DNA of 64,000 nt from Nosema muscidifuracis (lineage: Eukaryota > Microsporidia > Nosematidae). Position numbers and translations under genes: made by a program. Every line of letters begins with the position of its first letter. Within the stretch, counting starts at the first letter, position 1. The stretch is taken from positions 62,001-126,000 of the forward strand of contig JAIOKI010000014.1 in assembly GCA_028335825.1 (NCBI GenBank). Reading direction: 5' to 3'. The notes below the pieces were generated by a model that had not been told where the DNA came from, ran no database searches, and saw nothing but the letters and a program-made list of their open reading frames with translations. Positions 1-11,629 of the stretch are shown one piece after another.

Positions 1-1528
1 CTTTAAATTCTCTTGTTTTAACTCTCTGTCAAATTATATGTTGATTATTTGTATTTATAAATAATCTAAGCCATTCTCTAATCATAAAAATCTTCTAATT
101 TCAGTCATACTTCTCGCAATGCATATTCTAAAGTTTCGTTCTTCTTGATTTTAAATGCTGATGATTGTTCTCGTTTAATGTTACTCTCAATAATTTCACT
201 TCTTTAAATACACGTATTTTATTTATATTTAATTCCTCTTCAAAAATTTCTACATGTTTTATTTCTTCTAGCATACATATAAACATTTACCCGTATCCCC
301 TCATATCTTTGAAGATCTTATTCATTACTCTTTGTTAATCTAAGGTGAATTTTAATAACTCTTCAACATGCTATTTCATTCATAAATCTTAACTTTAGAT
401 TCAAAAGCTGTCTTATATTATCTTTTTCTTAATTTTTATGTGGTAAAAATCTTCTTCCAAATCTATACTGTAAATATTTTGAATTTTTAATATGTTTTAA
501 ACATACCTGATACGCACTAACTCCTAATTATGTTTTTAATAGATCATTTGGGGCCATAAATTTACTAAAAAGTTTAGGACCACTTCGGTTTAAGTATCGT
601 TCTTATAATATTCATTAATACGAATTAGAATACTTAATAACTTTTCTGTCCTATAACCTTCTAATATATGCTTCTGTATCTTATATAATCTAACCTATTT
701 TTTCAAAATTCTCCTTGAATTGTTTTATCTTGCATCTTTTTAATTTTACAATATTTTATTAATTCTCAGTTCGAAGTATTAATTTTGCATTCTCTCTTTC
801 TTAGAATGAAATAAATAGTTTTCTTAATTAAATGTCAGAACCATACATCAAGTTTCATATCATATATAGTGAGATATATCATCAACGACTTACCTTATTT
901 ATTATTTTTTTGGTTAAGATCTGAACATCTACCATCTTTTATAAATTTAAACTATTATTTTAATTAATATCTCCTAATTAAAGTCTTTTGTTGAGAGTAG
1001 TCCTATAACATAAATAATATACTTATATTAAAATATATTTTTGTACATTAAAATTTTTAATTCTTTTAAAAATAAACCTGTTAGTTTTTACAATAAACAA
1101 ATTAATGTAAAATATGTTATAAAACAAGTTTTAGAATAAAAAAACTATTATAAAAAACATTCTGAATAAATTATCATTCTCTATTGAAATATTTTTAGCA
1201 AATCATTTTTATATTAAAAAATAAAATTATAAATCTCAAAAGTAAATAGATCAATAAAAAAGTCTAAATATGTAAATAAAAAACTATATAATAATACTAA
1301 CTAATCCATAAAGAATAATACCGATGTTTAATTTTTTAACATGATAGTTTTTATTATAAATAAAAAATTTTATGTATAATAATTATTAATTAAACATCTA
1401 ACGATAAATAAGAATTGAGATAAAGCATAGATTTCCTAATTTAATAAATATAATAGGTCTAAATACAAAAATTTTAAATTGAAACTTTTTGTGTTATCTA
1501 AACATACAATGAATAAAACGGATTTAAA
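1..1528. other. AT-rich stretch without a supportable gene; probable decayed minus-strand element
   Basis: No long open frame is present. The first 1000 bases or so are pyrimidine-rich on the plus strand with many scattered C residues, the same skew as the minus-strand LINE and Ty3 relics elsewhere in the window. An old minus-strand retroelement is therefore likely, but I found no motif that names it. From about 1000 to 1528 the sequence becomes plain A/T-rich spacer below the end of the neighbouring minus-strand gene. Confidence 0.35.
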
Positions 1529-2623
1529 TTACTTTTTTAATGCTTGATGTAACATCGAATAGAAAGTCAGTTCAAGGGGACTAAATAATAAACGCTCAGA
1601 ATTATGAAGTTTTAAAGTTTTACTACAAATGATATCTTGCAAATTTTTAGATACAGTACCAGGTAAAGTTTTTCTAATATTATTGATTACATAATCATTG
1701 TTTATTAAAAGCATTTGGGGATTTTCTTCAATTTGTTCTGGCCCTGATTCGTATAAATAAGATTTAAATGTATCGACAATTTCATCAATCATTTTTTCAA
1801 CCACATATTCTTTAGAGGGATATTGATAACATTCTAAAAAGTATAATCTACAAGACATGTAGTTGTTAATTTTCTCAACTTCTTTATTAGTCACAGATGA
1901 AGAAACATGCGTGTTTCGATCATTATGATCTTGAAGTATTCTACTTATGATCCTTTCAATCTGATCTTTTTTTATATAAACAATAGCTTTAAAACTATAT
2001 ATAAATGCTATAAGAAGATCTTTGTTGATATCTACATATTTATCAATAAATTTGTTAACTATTCTATCAAAATCTTTATCATACGATGTATAGAGATTAT
2101 CCTGTTCATTATTAGCATGATAAATAGATTCACTGGTAATATCATCACTTGATTGAGAGATGGATGTTTCTATATCATTTTCTATTTCATCTGTACTGCT
2201 TATATTTTCTTTACTGTTGCTAGTTTCTTGATCTTTAACGCTTATATTTTCTTTACTATCAATAGTAGTTTGATTTGTACTGCTTATATTTTCTTTACTA
2301 TTAATAGTCTTTTTATTTCTACTGCTTGTATTTTCTTTACTATTAATAGTTTCTTGATCTTTAATGCTTATATTTTCTTTACTTTTAATAGTAGTTTGAT
2401 TTGTACTGCTTGTATTATTTTTTATGTTACTAGAGTTTTCTCCAATATCGTTTGTTCCTTCATTATCATCTTTATTATCATTAGAAGGCTTAAACTTCGG
2501 GGGATTAGATGGAGGATTTCCTTTACCTTTTTGTAGTCTATCTGGTAACAATAGGTATGCAGATATAATAAGAATAATACTAAATAAAATACATATTCCA
2601 ATTTTATAACTATTTATGGTCAT
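1529..2623 (-). CDS. Signal-anchored protein with 14-residue tandem repeats, function unknown
   Basis: I do not recognise this 364-residue protein. Residues 7-27 form a strong hydrophobic segment near the N-terminus, fitting a signal peptide or signal anchor. Next come a proline/asparagine-rich linker (about 35-70) and about five tandem copies of a 14-residue unit built around a T-x-N-S-K-E-N-I-S core (about 77-146). The C-terminal part (about 175-364) is non-repetitive and mixed hydrophobic/charged, so it is probably the folded domain; it would face the ER lumen or cell exterior if the N-terminus is a cleaved signal. The start is supported by a GGG triplet on the coding strand four bases before the ATG. 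The gene stands alone among element debris. Codon use and AT content match the other host genes, and the frame is uninterrupted, which argues that it is real. Confidence 0.75.
   Translation of the reverse strand: MTINSYKIGICILFSIILIISAYLLLPDRLQKGKGNPPSNPPKFKPSNDNKDDNEGTNDIGENSSNIKNNTSSTNQTTIKSKENISIKDQETINSKENTSSRNKKTINSKENISSTNQTTIDSKENISVKDQETSNSKENISSTDEIENDIETSISQSSDDITSESIYHANNEQDNLYTSYDKDFDRIVNKFIDKYVDINKDLLIAFIYSFKAIVYIKKDQIERIISRILQDHNDRNTHVSSSVTNKEVEKINNYMSCRLYFLECYQYPSKEYVVEKMIDEIVDTFKSYLYESGPEQIEENPQMLLINNDYVINNIRKTLPGTVSKNLQDIICSKTLKLHNSERLLFSPLELTFYSMLHQALKK
2186..2395 (-). repeat. In-gene 42 bp tandem repeat, about five units
   Basis: This stretch encodes the 14-residue S-K-E-N-I-S repeats of the gene at 1529-2623. 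Units alternate between two flavours after the core (S-S-T-N-Q or I/V-K-D-Q), which suggests duplication of a two-unit block. Such in-frame minisatellites commonly vary in copy number between strains. Confidence 0.8.
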
Positions 2624-4483
2624 TAGCCCATATTGATTATGATTTTGTTTTATAATTAAATCTATAATTATATTAAAATAAATGTATCAGTAAATTATAT
2701 TAAAAATAAATGTATCAGTACATTATTTATTAAATAAATTCTTTCTAAGATACATTCATTTTATTATTTTTCGTAATAAAAATGAAATATTTGACAGTTA
2801 ATTATGATTTAATTTACAATTATTTATGTTTATCCAATATAAAATAAAAAGTATTTATATATGCATAATACTATATATGGATCAATCTTTAGTATTAAAA
2901 CTTTCTGGTTATACATTTATTATTCGTCATTTTACAATTTAAACACGTCATATAAGACGCAAATAAACAATTTTCTTATTCTTTATTTATTATTAAAAGT
3001 CTGATTATTAGTGCTGGTTCATTGTCTGAAACTAATTATGATCATTTTAAACATTTAAAAACTAGAAGAAACAGAAGGCAAAAATATTTATTCTTTATTA
3101 TGTATTTGAAGCCATACTCATTAATAATTAAACATTCCTAATTTAATATAAATTAATATTATTCATTCTACAAACATCAAAGAGACCCAGAATAACGGTC
3201 TATATAGCGAGAAATAAAACGAATATAACCACTAAAAGCCATTTAGACATCGTATTGTTCCTTTAATTAACAAAGATGATTAAGCATTATGTGCTCTCTA
3301 AGGCGGGAACATACTTCTAGTAAAAAACAATAACTGTTCTCAATGAAATGATATTACTGAGACAGTCAATCACTAAATAACGCAACAAAGCTTTAAGATA
3401 CTTATATAAAATTTTATAAAAATTATAAACTGAATAAAATAAAGAAAATAAGAAATTACTAAGTACAAGAATGTAAAACGAATAAGTATTGGTTTTAGAG
3501 TTGTAAGTAGTAATAAGATAAAATACAACAAGCCGGATATATTCATAATTGACAAAGTAAGGAAAAAATTATTATAGTAGAAGTAAGAATAACGAGATTC
3601 AATAATTTAAAAACTGTTGAAACAGAAAAGAAATATAAGTACGATCTAATAGGTAACTATAATGCATCAATGTATTAATATAAGTCAAGAATTATATTGT
3701 ATGTAATTAACTTTCACCAAGAAAATAGAAAAGAATAAAAATACACGATATGACTGCGGCATATGTGCAGAAAAGAGTCCCCAAGATGATTTAGAAAACT
3801 TAACACTGGAAAACTATTGAGAAGCAATTAATGAGGAATATAGTACTGAGATAAATGTAGTTTAGAAGTTAAATATTCCTGTATAAAGACAGTTTATAAT
3901 GATGATCTAAATCTAAATAAATATATTCATCATACAATTAATTATATTTTATATGATAATACTTTATATTTATAAAATATTTAATAAAAGTTTTTATATA
4001 TATAATTAGTCTATTTTCTATTAATTATATTTTTGATGCATAATGCTTTATTAAATATTAGCTAAAGTTTCTCGTTTCAAAAAAGGATTTACTTTTGTTA
4101 TTAGAAATTAAAAAAGACGAATTTTAACTTTTTTTATGTTGAGTATTCTTCAAATATAATTAATTTTGTTTAAGACACTAACAAACTGTTTTAAATTTGT
4201 AAACCTATGAAGTGCGGTCAGTCTTCAAATAAATTCTATAATGATTTCGATAAATATTTTATTATAATTCTCTTTATTCATCTTTATCACTAATAACAAA
4301 AATCATCTAAATATATTTTCGAAAAAATTAATTATAACATTAGTTTAAATATAAAGAGAAAAAAAATCAATATAGTAGAATATTTGTGTATAAAGCCAGA
4401 CAAATATAACAATTTATTAGGTATATTTTAGCGAAGTCCAACTTTTAATAGTAATATAATAGTTTGAAAAAAATAATCAAATA
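2624..4483. other. AT-rich intergenic stretch, possible decayed plus-strand element at its right end
   Basis: There is no supportable gene. Immediately upstream of the minus-strand gene are two near-identical short blocks (around 2675-2720) sharing an A/T-rich word that includes ATGTATCAGTA. At about 3700-3900 a purine-rich patch reads for some dozens of codons as hydrophilic protein with a C-x-x-C pair. It looks like a fragment of a plus-strand element, but I cannot name the family. Confidence 0.35.
2627..2629 (-). promoter_or_regulatory. GGG start-proximal promoter signal
   Basis: A GGG triplet on the coding strand lies four bases upstream of the ATG at 2623, in otherwise A/T-only sequence. 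CCC or GGG triplets close to the start codon are a known microsporidian transcription signal. Assigning it here is inference from position. Confidence 0.4.
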
Positions 4484-4544
4484 TGTTGGATATTTCTATA
4501 AATAGAGGATACAATACATATTGTTATATTTACCATTCTCAAAA
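4484..4544 (+). repeat. Left terminal repeat of the 4.5 kb Ty3-type fossil
   Basis: It starts TGTTGG and ends just before a TGG-initial primer-site-like sequence. It pairs with the repeat at 6637-6696. Very short LTRs like this recur at 18492. Confidence 0.55.
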
Positions 4545-6636
4545 TGGCAGCTGATACAACAACTTCGTTTATTGGAATGAAAGCATTCCATATTAGAAAT
4601 AACAATGAAAATAATAGATTTCATGAGATTTGAGATGTATTTAAAAATATATCTAGACAAGAAAAGAATTTAAAATTTTTGTTATTTACTTTAAAAACTG
4701 CTATTTTTTCAAACAATATCGTTGAATTAAAATGTTGTAGATGCAATACAAGACAAGAAGTACTTTACTGTTATTGATTAGAAAGAACAAAAAAATACTA
4801 AAACTAGCATTGTACAAAATCGTTTATTTTGACGATAGATGCGTCAGATAAGTTATAGGGAAATTGAGAGAACATAATAATAAACTTCGTTTATAATTGA
4901 GCATTCAAAAATCAATGAATGTAGAAAAGAAATTAGAATCAACAAAAGCAGATTTTATCGTTATGGCTTGAAGTATATTACATTTCGACTTTTATTTGAG
5001 AGGTATAAAGTTAAAGTATTTACATAGCAACAAACTTTATCAGCTATGAAGTAAAAACATATTTAGAATTCTAAGGTTAGAAGAATACTTGAAAACCTAT
5101 TAGAGTACGATTTCACATTTTAGTATAAAAAGTAAAGATTTTGCGACATAAATGCAATTAGTAGAATCTACGAAGAGTCGAAAAAAAGAGAAAAAGTAAT
5201 AATGTATTAATTGAAGCGGATGGAAAATGATATTATACTATTTTTGTAAGTAAAAGAAATTTAAGACTAGCTCATAAAAAAGTAATGGCGCATATGGGAA
5301 TAAATGCAATGGTGTATTAAATTATAAAGGAAAATTACTGTCCAAAGCTTAAAGAATCTATTAAGGAATATTTAAAGAACTGTGATCTTTGCGTAAAATT
5401 AACCAAAAAACACTGGAAGGTGTAGAGTTTTTAGGAACAAAAAAGTCATCATAAATATTTGTTATGGATTTAATATTCATTGACCAAAAATAATAATACT
5501 GATGTATATCAATTACTTTACAAGATTATGCAGATTAAAAGGTTTAAGCACTTGAAGCTGTCTGCAGTGAAAAAAAGCTATAGAATAAATTCTTAACGAA
5601 CATGGAATTCCTGAGAAATTAATAAGCGATAAAGGAAGTAATGGCAAATCAAAATGTAAATCGTTATAAATTTCTGTGTAAAAGCATCGAGCCAATAGTA
5701 AAATAGAAATGCTACATAGAAATATAAAGCAAATAATCAAGACACATTTCTAACTATATTTGAGAATATTGAACAAAATGAAATAATACCAGATACAGAA
5801 ACATCGATTTCACACATAACAAAGTTTGGGTAAATTAGATGAATGAAAATCTTAGAGAATGTAATAGTAGAAATTTAAAATATGCAAACGAGTTCAAAAA
5901 ATCCCAAGAGAAAATAGATTTAGAAAATGAAGTATATATCCAATAGAATGTGTTTTTGTTACAAGATAAATTAAAAAATCGTCCTGAAGACTTAAGAATG
6001 ATACAAAAGAGAATGTAAAATGCTTCTTATTTATTATAAGTAGAAAATAAAATTATTAAGAAAAGCAATTTGCAGTTAAAATTAGCAATTGTGAAATAAG
6101 AGAGTTGAAGACTTAAAAAATACTACTCATACATGAAGAACTATATCAATTCAAACATTAAGATGAAATTAAGACTATTAAAACTACAAACAGCATTGGA
6201 AGACGAGATGAAATCTAATTTAGAATTAGGAATTGCGAATTGAAATAAGCGAACTGATCGGGGTTTGTAAATTTTGTAGACAATTAAAACTATATTAAAG
6301 TAATATTCAGCACCAAAAATAGTATTGAGATAATATACAATACTGTACTAAAGTCAGAGAAGAACTAAAGTTAAAGGGAGCGACCGAAAAAAAACGATTA
6401 TTAAATATTTAGGATTTTTGTTTAGTACATAAAATTTAGAAACAGCGATGATGTTTATTATCATACTGATTTCAATGCTTTTTGTGTTCATATAAATCTA
6501 ATATGTAGAGAAAATAGGAATGGAATCAATTCTAAGTTAAATCACTGTAATTTTTGTAAGATAGCAGTACATAAAGATCGAAATTGATATAATAAGAAAG
6601 ATGAAAATAGTGACCCAAAGGCTATTTTAGTAGGGA

Positions 6637-6696
6637 TGTTGGATATTTTTTTAAATAGAGAAAACAATAAATGCCTTGTATTTACTGTTCTCAACA
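6637..6696 (+). repeat. Right terminal repeat of the 4.5 kb Ty3-type fossil
   Basis: It follows a purine-rich tract, begins TGTTGG and ends CTCAACA, so its ends are an inverted TGTTG/CAACA pair. It matches the left repeat at about four of five positions. Confidence 0.55.
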
Positions 6697-6799
6697 CTAA
6701 ATCTTATTGGTACATCCTAAATTTGCGTGTCATGTATCCCTACTAAATCTATGAAAATTAATTCCGAGTAGTACGATACCAATCTTCCAATTTAATTGA

Positions 6800-8486
6800 T
6801 ACGCAAAGGGTTAAAGAACTTTACAGAGCATATTCGAAGTTTTTGAAGATTATTCTATTGAATAATATATTTATAAGCGGATTATGATAAATAAAGGTTC
6901 AAATGTAGGCTATAAAATTTAGTAAAATAAATTTCTATAGTGTTTCTAAGTTTGTTATAGGAGAGAGCGAGAAAAATTAGTCATGAAAAGACTTAATGAA
7001 GATAATTAAGGACAATAAAGAATACATTAAAAATCTAGATGTAAATATAAAGCAAGTGTTAAAAGTAAAAATTTAGTCTGAAAGAAGAACATAGAATAAT
7101 AATTGAATTTAAAAATTGCTTTTAATGTGGAAGAGATCTCTATAGAAATAAATATACAAAACTTAAATTATCGAATGAAATAATTGATGTGGAAGAAATT
7201 ACAAAGAACACAAATAAAAAATTTTCGATGTTTCTTCAAATATAAGGTAAATTGAAAAGCGAAAAGGTTTCTATTTTAGTTGATACAGAAGCAATGTTGT
7301 TTTTATTAACTAAAAAAATCAAAGAATTGATTGTCTCTAAAGCCATAGGAGATATACTTGTCAACATGAATTGCATTATAGAATTAGATGTTTGCCATTG
7401 ATGTCTATTTATCGAGAAACTCAAGTAAGGATATCATCTTAGGAGGAAAAAACTTAACTAGGGTGAAATTCAATATCGACTATTAATATAAAACATTGTA
7501 AAATTTTTGATTTTAGAGGTAATACATCTTTTAACTCTTTATAATAAGCTTACACATGAAATATTTAATTTCTTGGTTTAAGACATATTTTCAGACATGG
7601 CCTAGTGAAAACGATTATAAGTGACTAAAGAATAGAACCTAATAACAAACTAGTCAAAGTCGCATCTGAGTTATTTGTTAGTAAATTTAAGCATTCACTC
7701 CGTATAAACTGGAAACAAAAGGATTATTCGAGAGAACTAAACAATCAATTATAATAAAGATGAGCTACGTGAGTAAATATTAAAAGAATTAGAATCGAAT
7801 GCTTTTCTATATACAAAACATCTGTAGTTGGAAGTTATACACAAAAATTAGGACCAAAATCATAAAGTTATTCTAGTACATGTGTAGCTTAAGATGTAAG
7901 ATTATTCGACTATCAAGAGTTGACTAGAAAGACCTATAACCACTTGAAAATTTTACATTAATTAATTGAAATACCAATACAGACACTACTTGTGGAAATA
8001 CAACCCTTCCCTTCGAAAGTAATATAATCTTGTATAACAGCAAAACTACTCTTTATCGCAATGACCTTCGTAAAGTAAAAGTTAGAAACTAAAATTAAAG
8101 CATTAAGAAGGAAAAAAAGAGAGATTTTGGTATTAGTATCAAGTTTTAAATATCATATATAAAATATTTGAATTTTTATCCTCGTACTGTTGAAAATAAC
8201 CGAAAAAGGGAGGTGACATACTTTGTTTCTTATGAGAATCACAGTACTAGATAACACAAATTAGATTGAGAAGGATCGGAGAATATTCAACCAACCCTCT
8301 TACCTACATAATATTTAACTTAAACCTATAAGTGGAATGTTGGGAGATGTTAAAACATAGGTCGCGCTTTAAACCAATTTTTGTAACTTCCATACCCTCG
8401 GGTATGTTCCTTCTTAAAAATATCTTCTGATATATTATTTTATTAGATGTTTATTAATCTTTGTTTTAACTTCACTTTTTTCTAAC
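6800..8486 (+). mobile_element. Second Ty3/Gypsy-type fossil: protease and start of reverse transcriptase
   Basis: Heavily broken plus-strand remains of an LTR element. A retroviral-type aspartic protease is recognisable at about 7200-7400, including an I-L-V-D-T catalytic-loop-like stretch. At about 7680-7800 the spacing and residues resemble the N-terminal part of a Gypsy reverse transcriptase. Downstream there are two candidate polypurine tracts, around 8205 and just before 8338. The second leads into TGTTGGGAG, an LTR-like start resembling the repeats at 4484 and 6637. I infer that 8338-8486 is its right terminal repeat, but no left partner was found. Age is old and breaks are many. It may be part of the same insertion cluster as the fossil at 4484-6696. 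Confidence 0.5.
8391..8406 (+). other. Short GC-rich hairpin in a candidate terminal repeat
   Basis: A perfect 6-bp stem, CATACC with GGTATG, closes a CTCG loop. It lies inside the putative right LTR of the neighbouring fossil and could be a transcript-end structure. That role is inference. Confidence 0.4.
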
Positions 8487-10292
8487 AATGTTTTTTTTTC
8501 AATTTTTCCTTCATCTTTATTTTATAAATTTTTAATAACGAATGTTTGAAAGTTTAAATAATTTATATTAGCGTAATGATAAAGATTTATCTTCTGTTCA
8601 TAGCTATGATTATGACAGTAATTAATATATATTGATGTTTTAGCAATGATAAAACAAAAAATTGCGATGAAAGTATATTAAAAAGTTTTAGAATTTAGTA
8701 TAAATTGCTTTTATAAAAATATTTATTGGAAAATAAAATCAGTATAGAAGAAAAACCACCTGGCCACCAAAATATCCGCTAAGAAAACAAACATCAATAG
8801 TGCGATTTACACGCCAGCATACTTTTACGGCCTTGATTTAAGATAAATTGCTTTTATTATTATTTTTAAGATCTAAAAACATAAGTTTGCAAAAGATATA
8901 TAAAATTTAAAAATTATCTCTGCATTCTTCTATTAATAGCGATCACAATCAATATAGAAATAAACAAAAATAGTTTTATATTACTTGTTGAGTAGTAAAA
9001 GTGTCCCTTGACACCTCTGAATGATGTTAAAGATAATTCAATTATATTCACCTACTATCAAATATGTTAGAAAGTTATAATACCAAATATAATAAAGAAA
9101 AAAGTGTTCAAAACACGCCATTAAATCTTAGCCTTGACATATTTAAAGATACTTTTCAGAAATAGTTCGGTAATCTAAATAAATTATAATTATAAATATT
9201 ATGGAAGATTCTAGAATAATGATAAAAAACAAAATAAAATGAAAATTATTGGACACGACCTTCTCTCATGTTTAAGAGAATGACAAAAAGACCATAGTTA
9301 GAGTTACACATTAAATTTATCATAAATACTTAAACACCGAACATATAAGATGTTTATTTTTCTAAAAAGAAATTAACAATTGATTCAAATTCAATACTCA
9401 AGACTTCTTTTTAAATTATGATTTAACTTATAAAATGTATGTTCAAGAAAACGAACAAAAATATAAGAATAAAGTATTTAAATTCTATAAATAAAATAGT
9501 AGTAATTCAAATACTTTTCTTGAATGTTAAGAAATTAAGTTGGAATTTAACTTTTAAAAATAATATATAAGTTACCACATGTGAACTGTAACGATAATAC
9601 ATTTAAATCATTCATATAGCCAATATTACAACTCAATATGTTCAAAAATAGGTATGAAACATAAATTCTAAAACATATTGTTACAGTCGAAAATGTCGTC
9701 AGAAATTGAATCAAATAACAATTTATACTATTTTTCGACAAAGATGTATTTTTAGCACAACAAGAATATCATTATAAAAGGATTTTATTACTCATGTGCT
9801 TACTATTGAAATTTCTTAATTATCCGCAGCTGCAATAAAAATTATCGAAATAATTTTTCAAGTTTTTAAGAGAATATATCGTGGTTGAAGATTTTGAGAG
9901 AAAAAATATAATTATCAACACTTTAAGCTAAATTATTTTTAATAAATCTCGAATTTCTTCCATTACTAAGGATTGTTCTAACGTCAAATAGGATCCGACT
10001 TTATTTACTTCATAAATTCTAACAATGTAGATGCTGTGTGTCTAAATCTTAAATAAAATCTGTCTACGCGTATCAGTATTGATATAAAAACGAATTCTTG
10101 CAATTATCTTGTACCTTATATTAAGTTCTAGATGAAAATTTGGTTCAGCACTCTGATATATTTTTGTCGATAATAAATTTTATTATTATGTATTGGAATT
10201 TGATCTATAGAATTTATATTTTTTATCAAAAATGTTTAATTCAGTGCATCATTGTATCAGACTAACAATCTCGCTCTAAATTTAATACAGTA
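8487..10292. other. AT-rich stretch holding one dispersed repeat copy, no gene
   Basis: Apart from the dispersed repeat copy at 8731-8837, no coding signal or named element was found. The sequence is A/T-rich with stops in all frames. Confidence 0.4.
8731..8837 (-). repeat. Dispersed repeat family, copy 1 of 3
   Basis: Read on the minus strand it matches the copy at 54266-54370 closely: a GTATGCTGGCG block, a block ending in CGCACTATT, then TTTTGGTGGCC, a GGTGG block, and CTTCTATACTGATTTTATT. It is markedly GC-richer than its surroundings. The TGGTGGCC part could be a retroelement primer-binding site or a degenerate Pol III A box. I cannot decide between these from sequence alone. Confidence 0.7.
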
Positions 10293-11622
10293 ATTCTTAT
10301 CTCATCTATTGCATTTCATAAAAGCACATAAAAATTAATGTAAAAGGACCTGCCTCATCGTTCATTGTCTTAAATTATTAAAAGAACATATAATCATTCA
10401 ACCCTATGTTTTTGCTTCATAATATTTTTTCGATAACAGAGTTGATTCACTAATTTATTTATTAACAGATAAAACCTCTCAACTTGCCTTGGACTCAAAT
10501 ACATATTGCTCAACCTTTAACATATAATTTTTAGACACAATTCTATAATCGTTTAATAGTTAAATCCAATCCCATTATTATTATGCAGTATAAATATTAT
10601 TTAAAATGAAATGATATAATTGAAACGATCTTATCTTATAGAAGCGCTATAAAACAGTAACTGATAAATCTATTTATAGCCATTATTGAGGTCGTTATAT
10701 AATCTGTGATTGATGAAGTCTACGAAAATAATTTATATTTTTCCTGGATATCGATTTCTTATCCTAATTCATATAAATATATTGATTTTGATCTTCGGTA
10801 ATGTTTATGCAGTATTGTATAAAAAATTACAATGTCCTCAGACTGTGAGCAATATTTATAAGTAATAAGAAATTGAAACCCATATAATAATTAGAATAGT
10901 CATTTTATAAAATTAGACTAGAATGATTCGTATGTGATTCCATAGTAATTTAGTTTTTTAATCACTAATCGCAAATGTCTTTGAAACATTATTGCTGTAT
11001 CTGCAGTTTATTTATGCCATTAGACTCGATGTATTTATATATGATTAGAAATCAATTCAACAAATTTAAGATAACATTGATGATGTGCAATTATTTAATA
11101 AAGTAAAAATGTAATTTAAAAGCATATAATCGAATATTTTATAATTAAATTCAAAATTAATGTTCAAGGTAATATCAAAATTTTATATAAAAACTTGGCC
11201 ACTGACAGAAAAGATGATTATGTTAGAGTTAGTGCTCTGGATAAGACAGGCATTAAATTTCTAAAAAAGTGAATTTTTAAAAATGGATGCTTTATATTAG
11301 CTGAAAATGCAAAAATAAATTGAAAAAAAACAGTTTTCCTTCAAATACTAATGCCAAGGTTAGTATAAAAATTATATTTGAATCGTTAAATAAAATGAAG
11401 AACATCATGAATAATGGTCAAATGTTATAGGATGATGTATCTAATATTAATATTTTTGATCTGATGGTTGTGTAGATATGTCTGCATGAAAAAATGCAAT
11501 TTGATGAGAAGAATATTAGTCATACAGTTGAGCATACTGGTGTAATTATTATGCCATGAGCCTGTTTTTATCCAAAGTTATAGAAGAAATACATATAATA
11601 AAAATGATTAAAATATAATTTG
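10293..11622 (+). repeat. Left arm of a 1.3 kb inverted duplication
   Basis: This segment is the reverse complement of 32308-33633 with only scattered substitutions and small indels; long stretches of several tens of bases are identical. Both arms stop abruptly, so this is a discrete duplicated unit. In this orientation the right third (about 11160-11600) reads as decayed coding sequence, with runs such as D-D-Y-V-R-V-S-A-L-D-K-T-G-I-K-F, but no family is recognised. It could be a shared non-autonomous element or a segmental duplication. Confidence 0.85.
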
Positions 11623-11629
11623 CCAAAAG

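Larger units (their letters stand above)
4484..6696 (+). mobile_element. Ty3/Gypsy-type LTR retrotransposon fossil with about 60 bp terminal repeats
   Basis: This is a broken LTR element on the plus strand. Short direct repeats of about 60 bp bound it (about 4484-4544 and 6637-6696). Both begin TGTTGGATATTT and end near CTCAA, and about a fifth of positions differ, so the insertion is old. A purine tract precedes the right repeat and TGG follows the left one, as expected for the polypurine tract and primer site. Inside, the end of an RNase H domain is recognisable at about 4980-5150. An integrase with its zinc-binding N-terminus (about 5270-5400) and catalytic core (about 5450-5760) follows. 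At about 2.2 kb it is much shorter than a full element and the upstream pol domains are not evident, so a large internal loss is likely. Many breaks are present and it is clearly inactive. Confidence 0.65.

Noticed and set aside
2153-2536. 127-codon plus-strand frame opposite the repeat protein
   Set aside because: It is the mirror of the coding minisatellite on the other strand, with phenylalanine/isoleucine repeats produced by the antisense of the S-K-E-N units.
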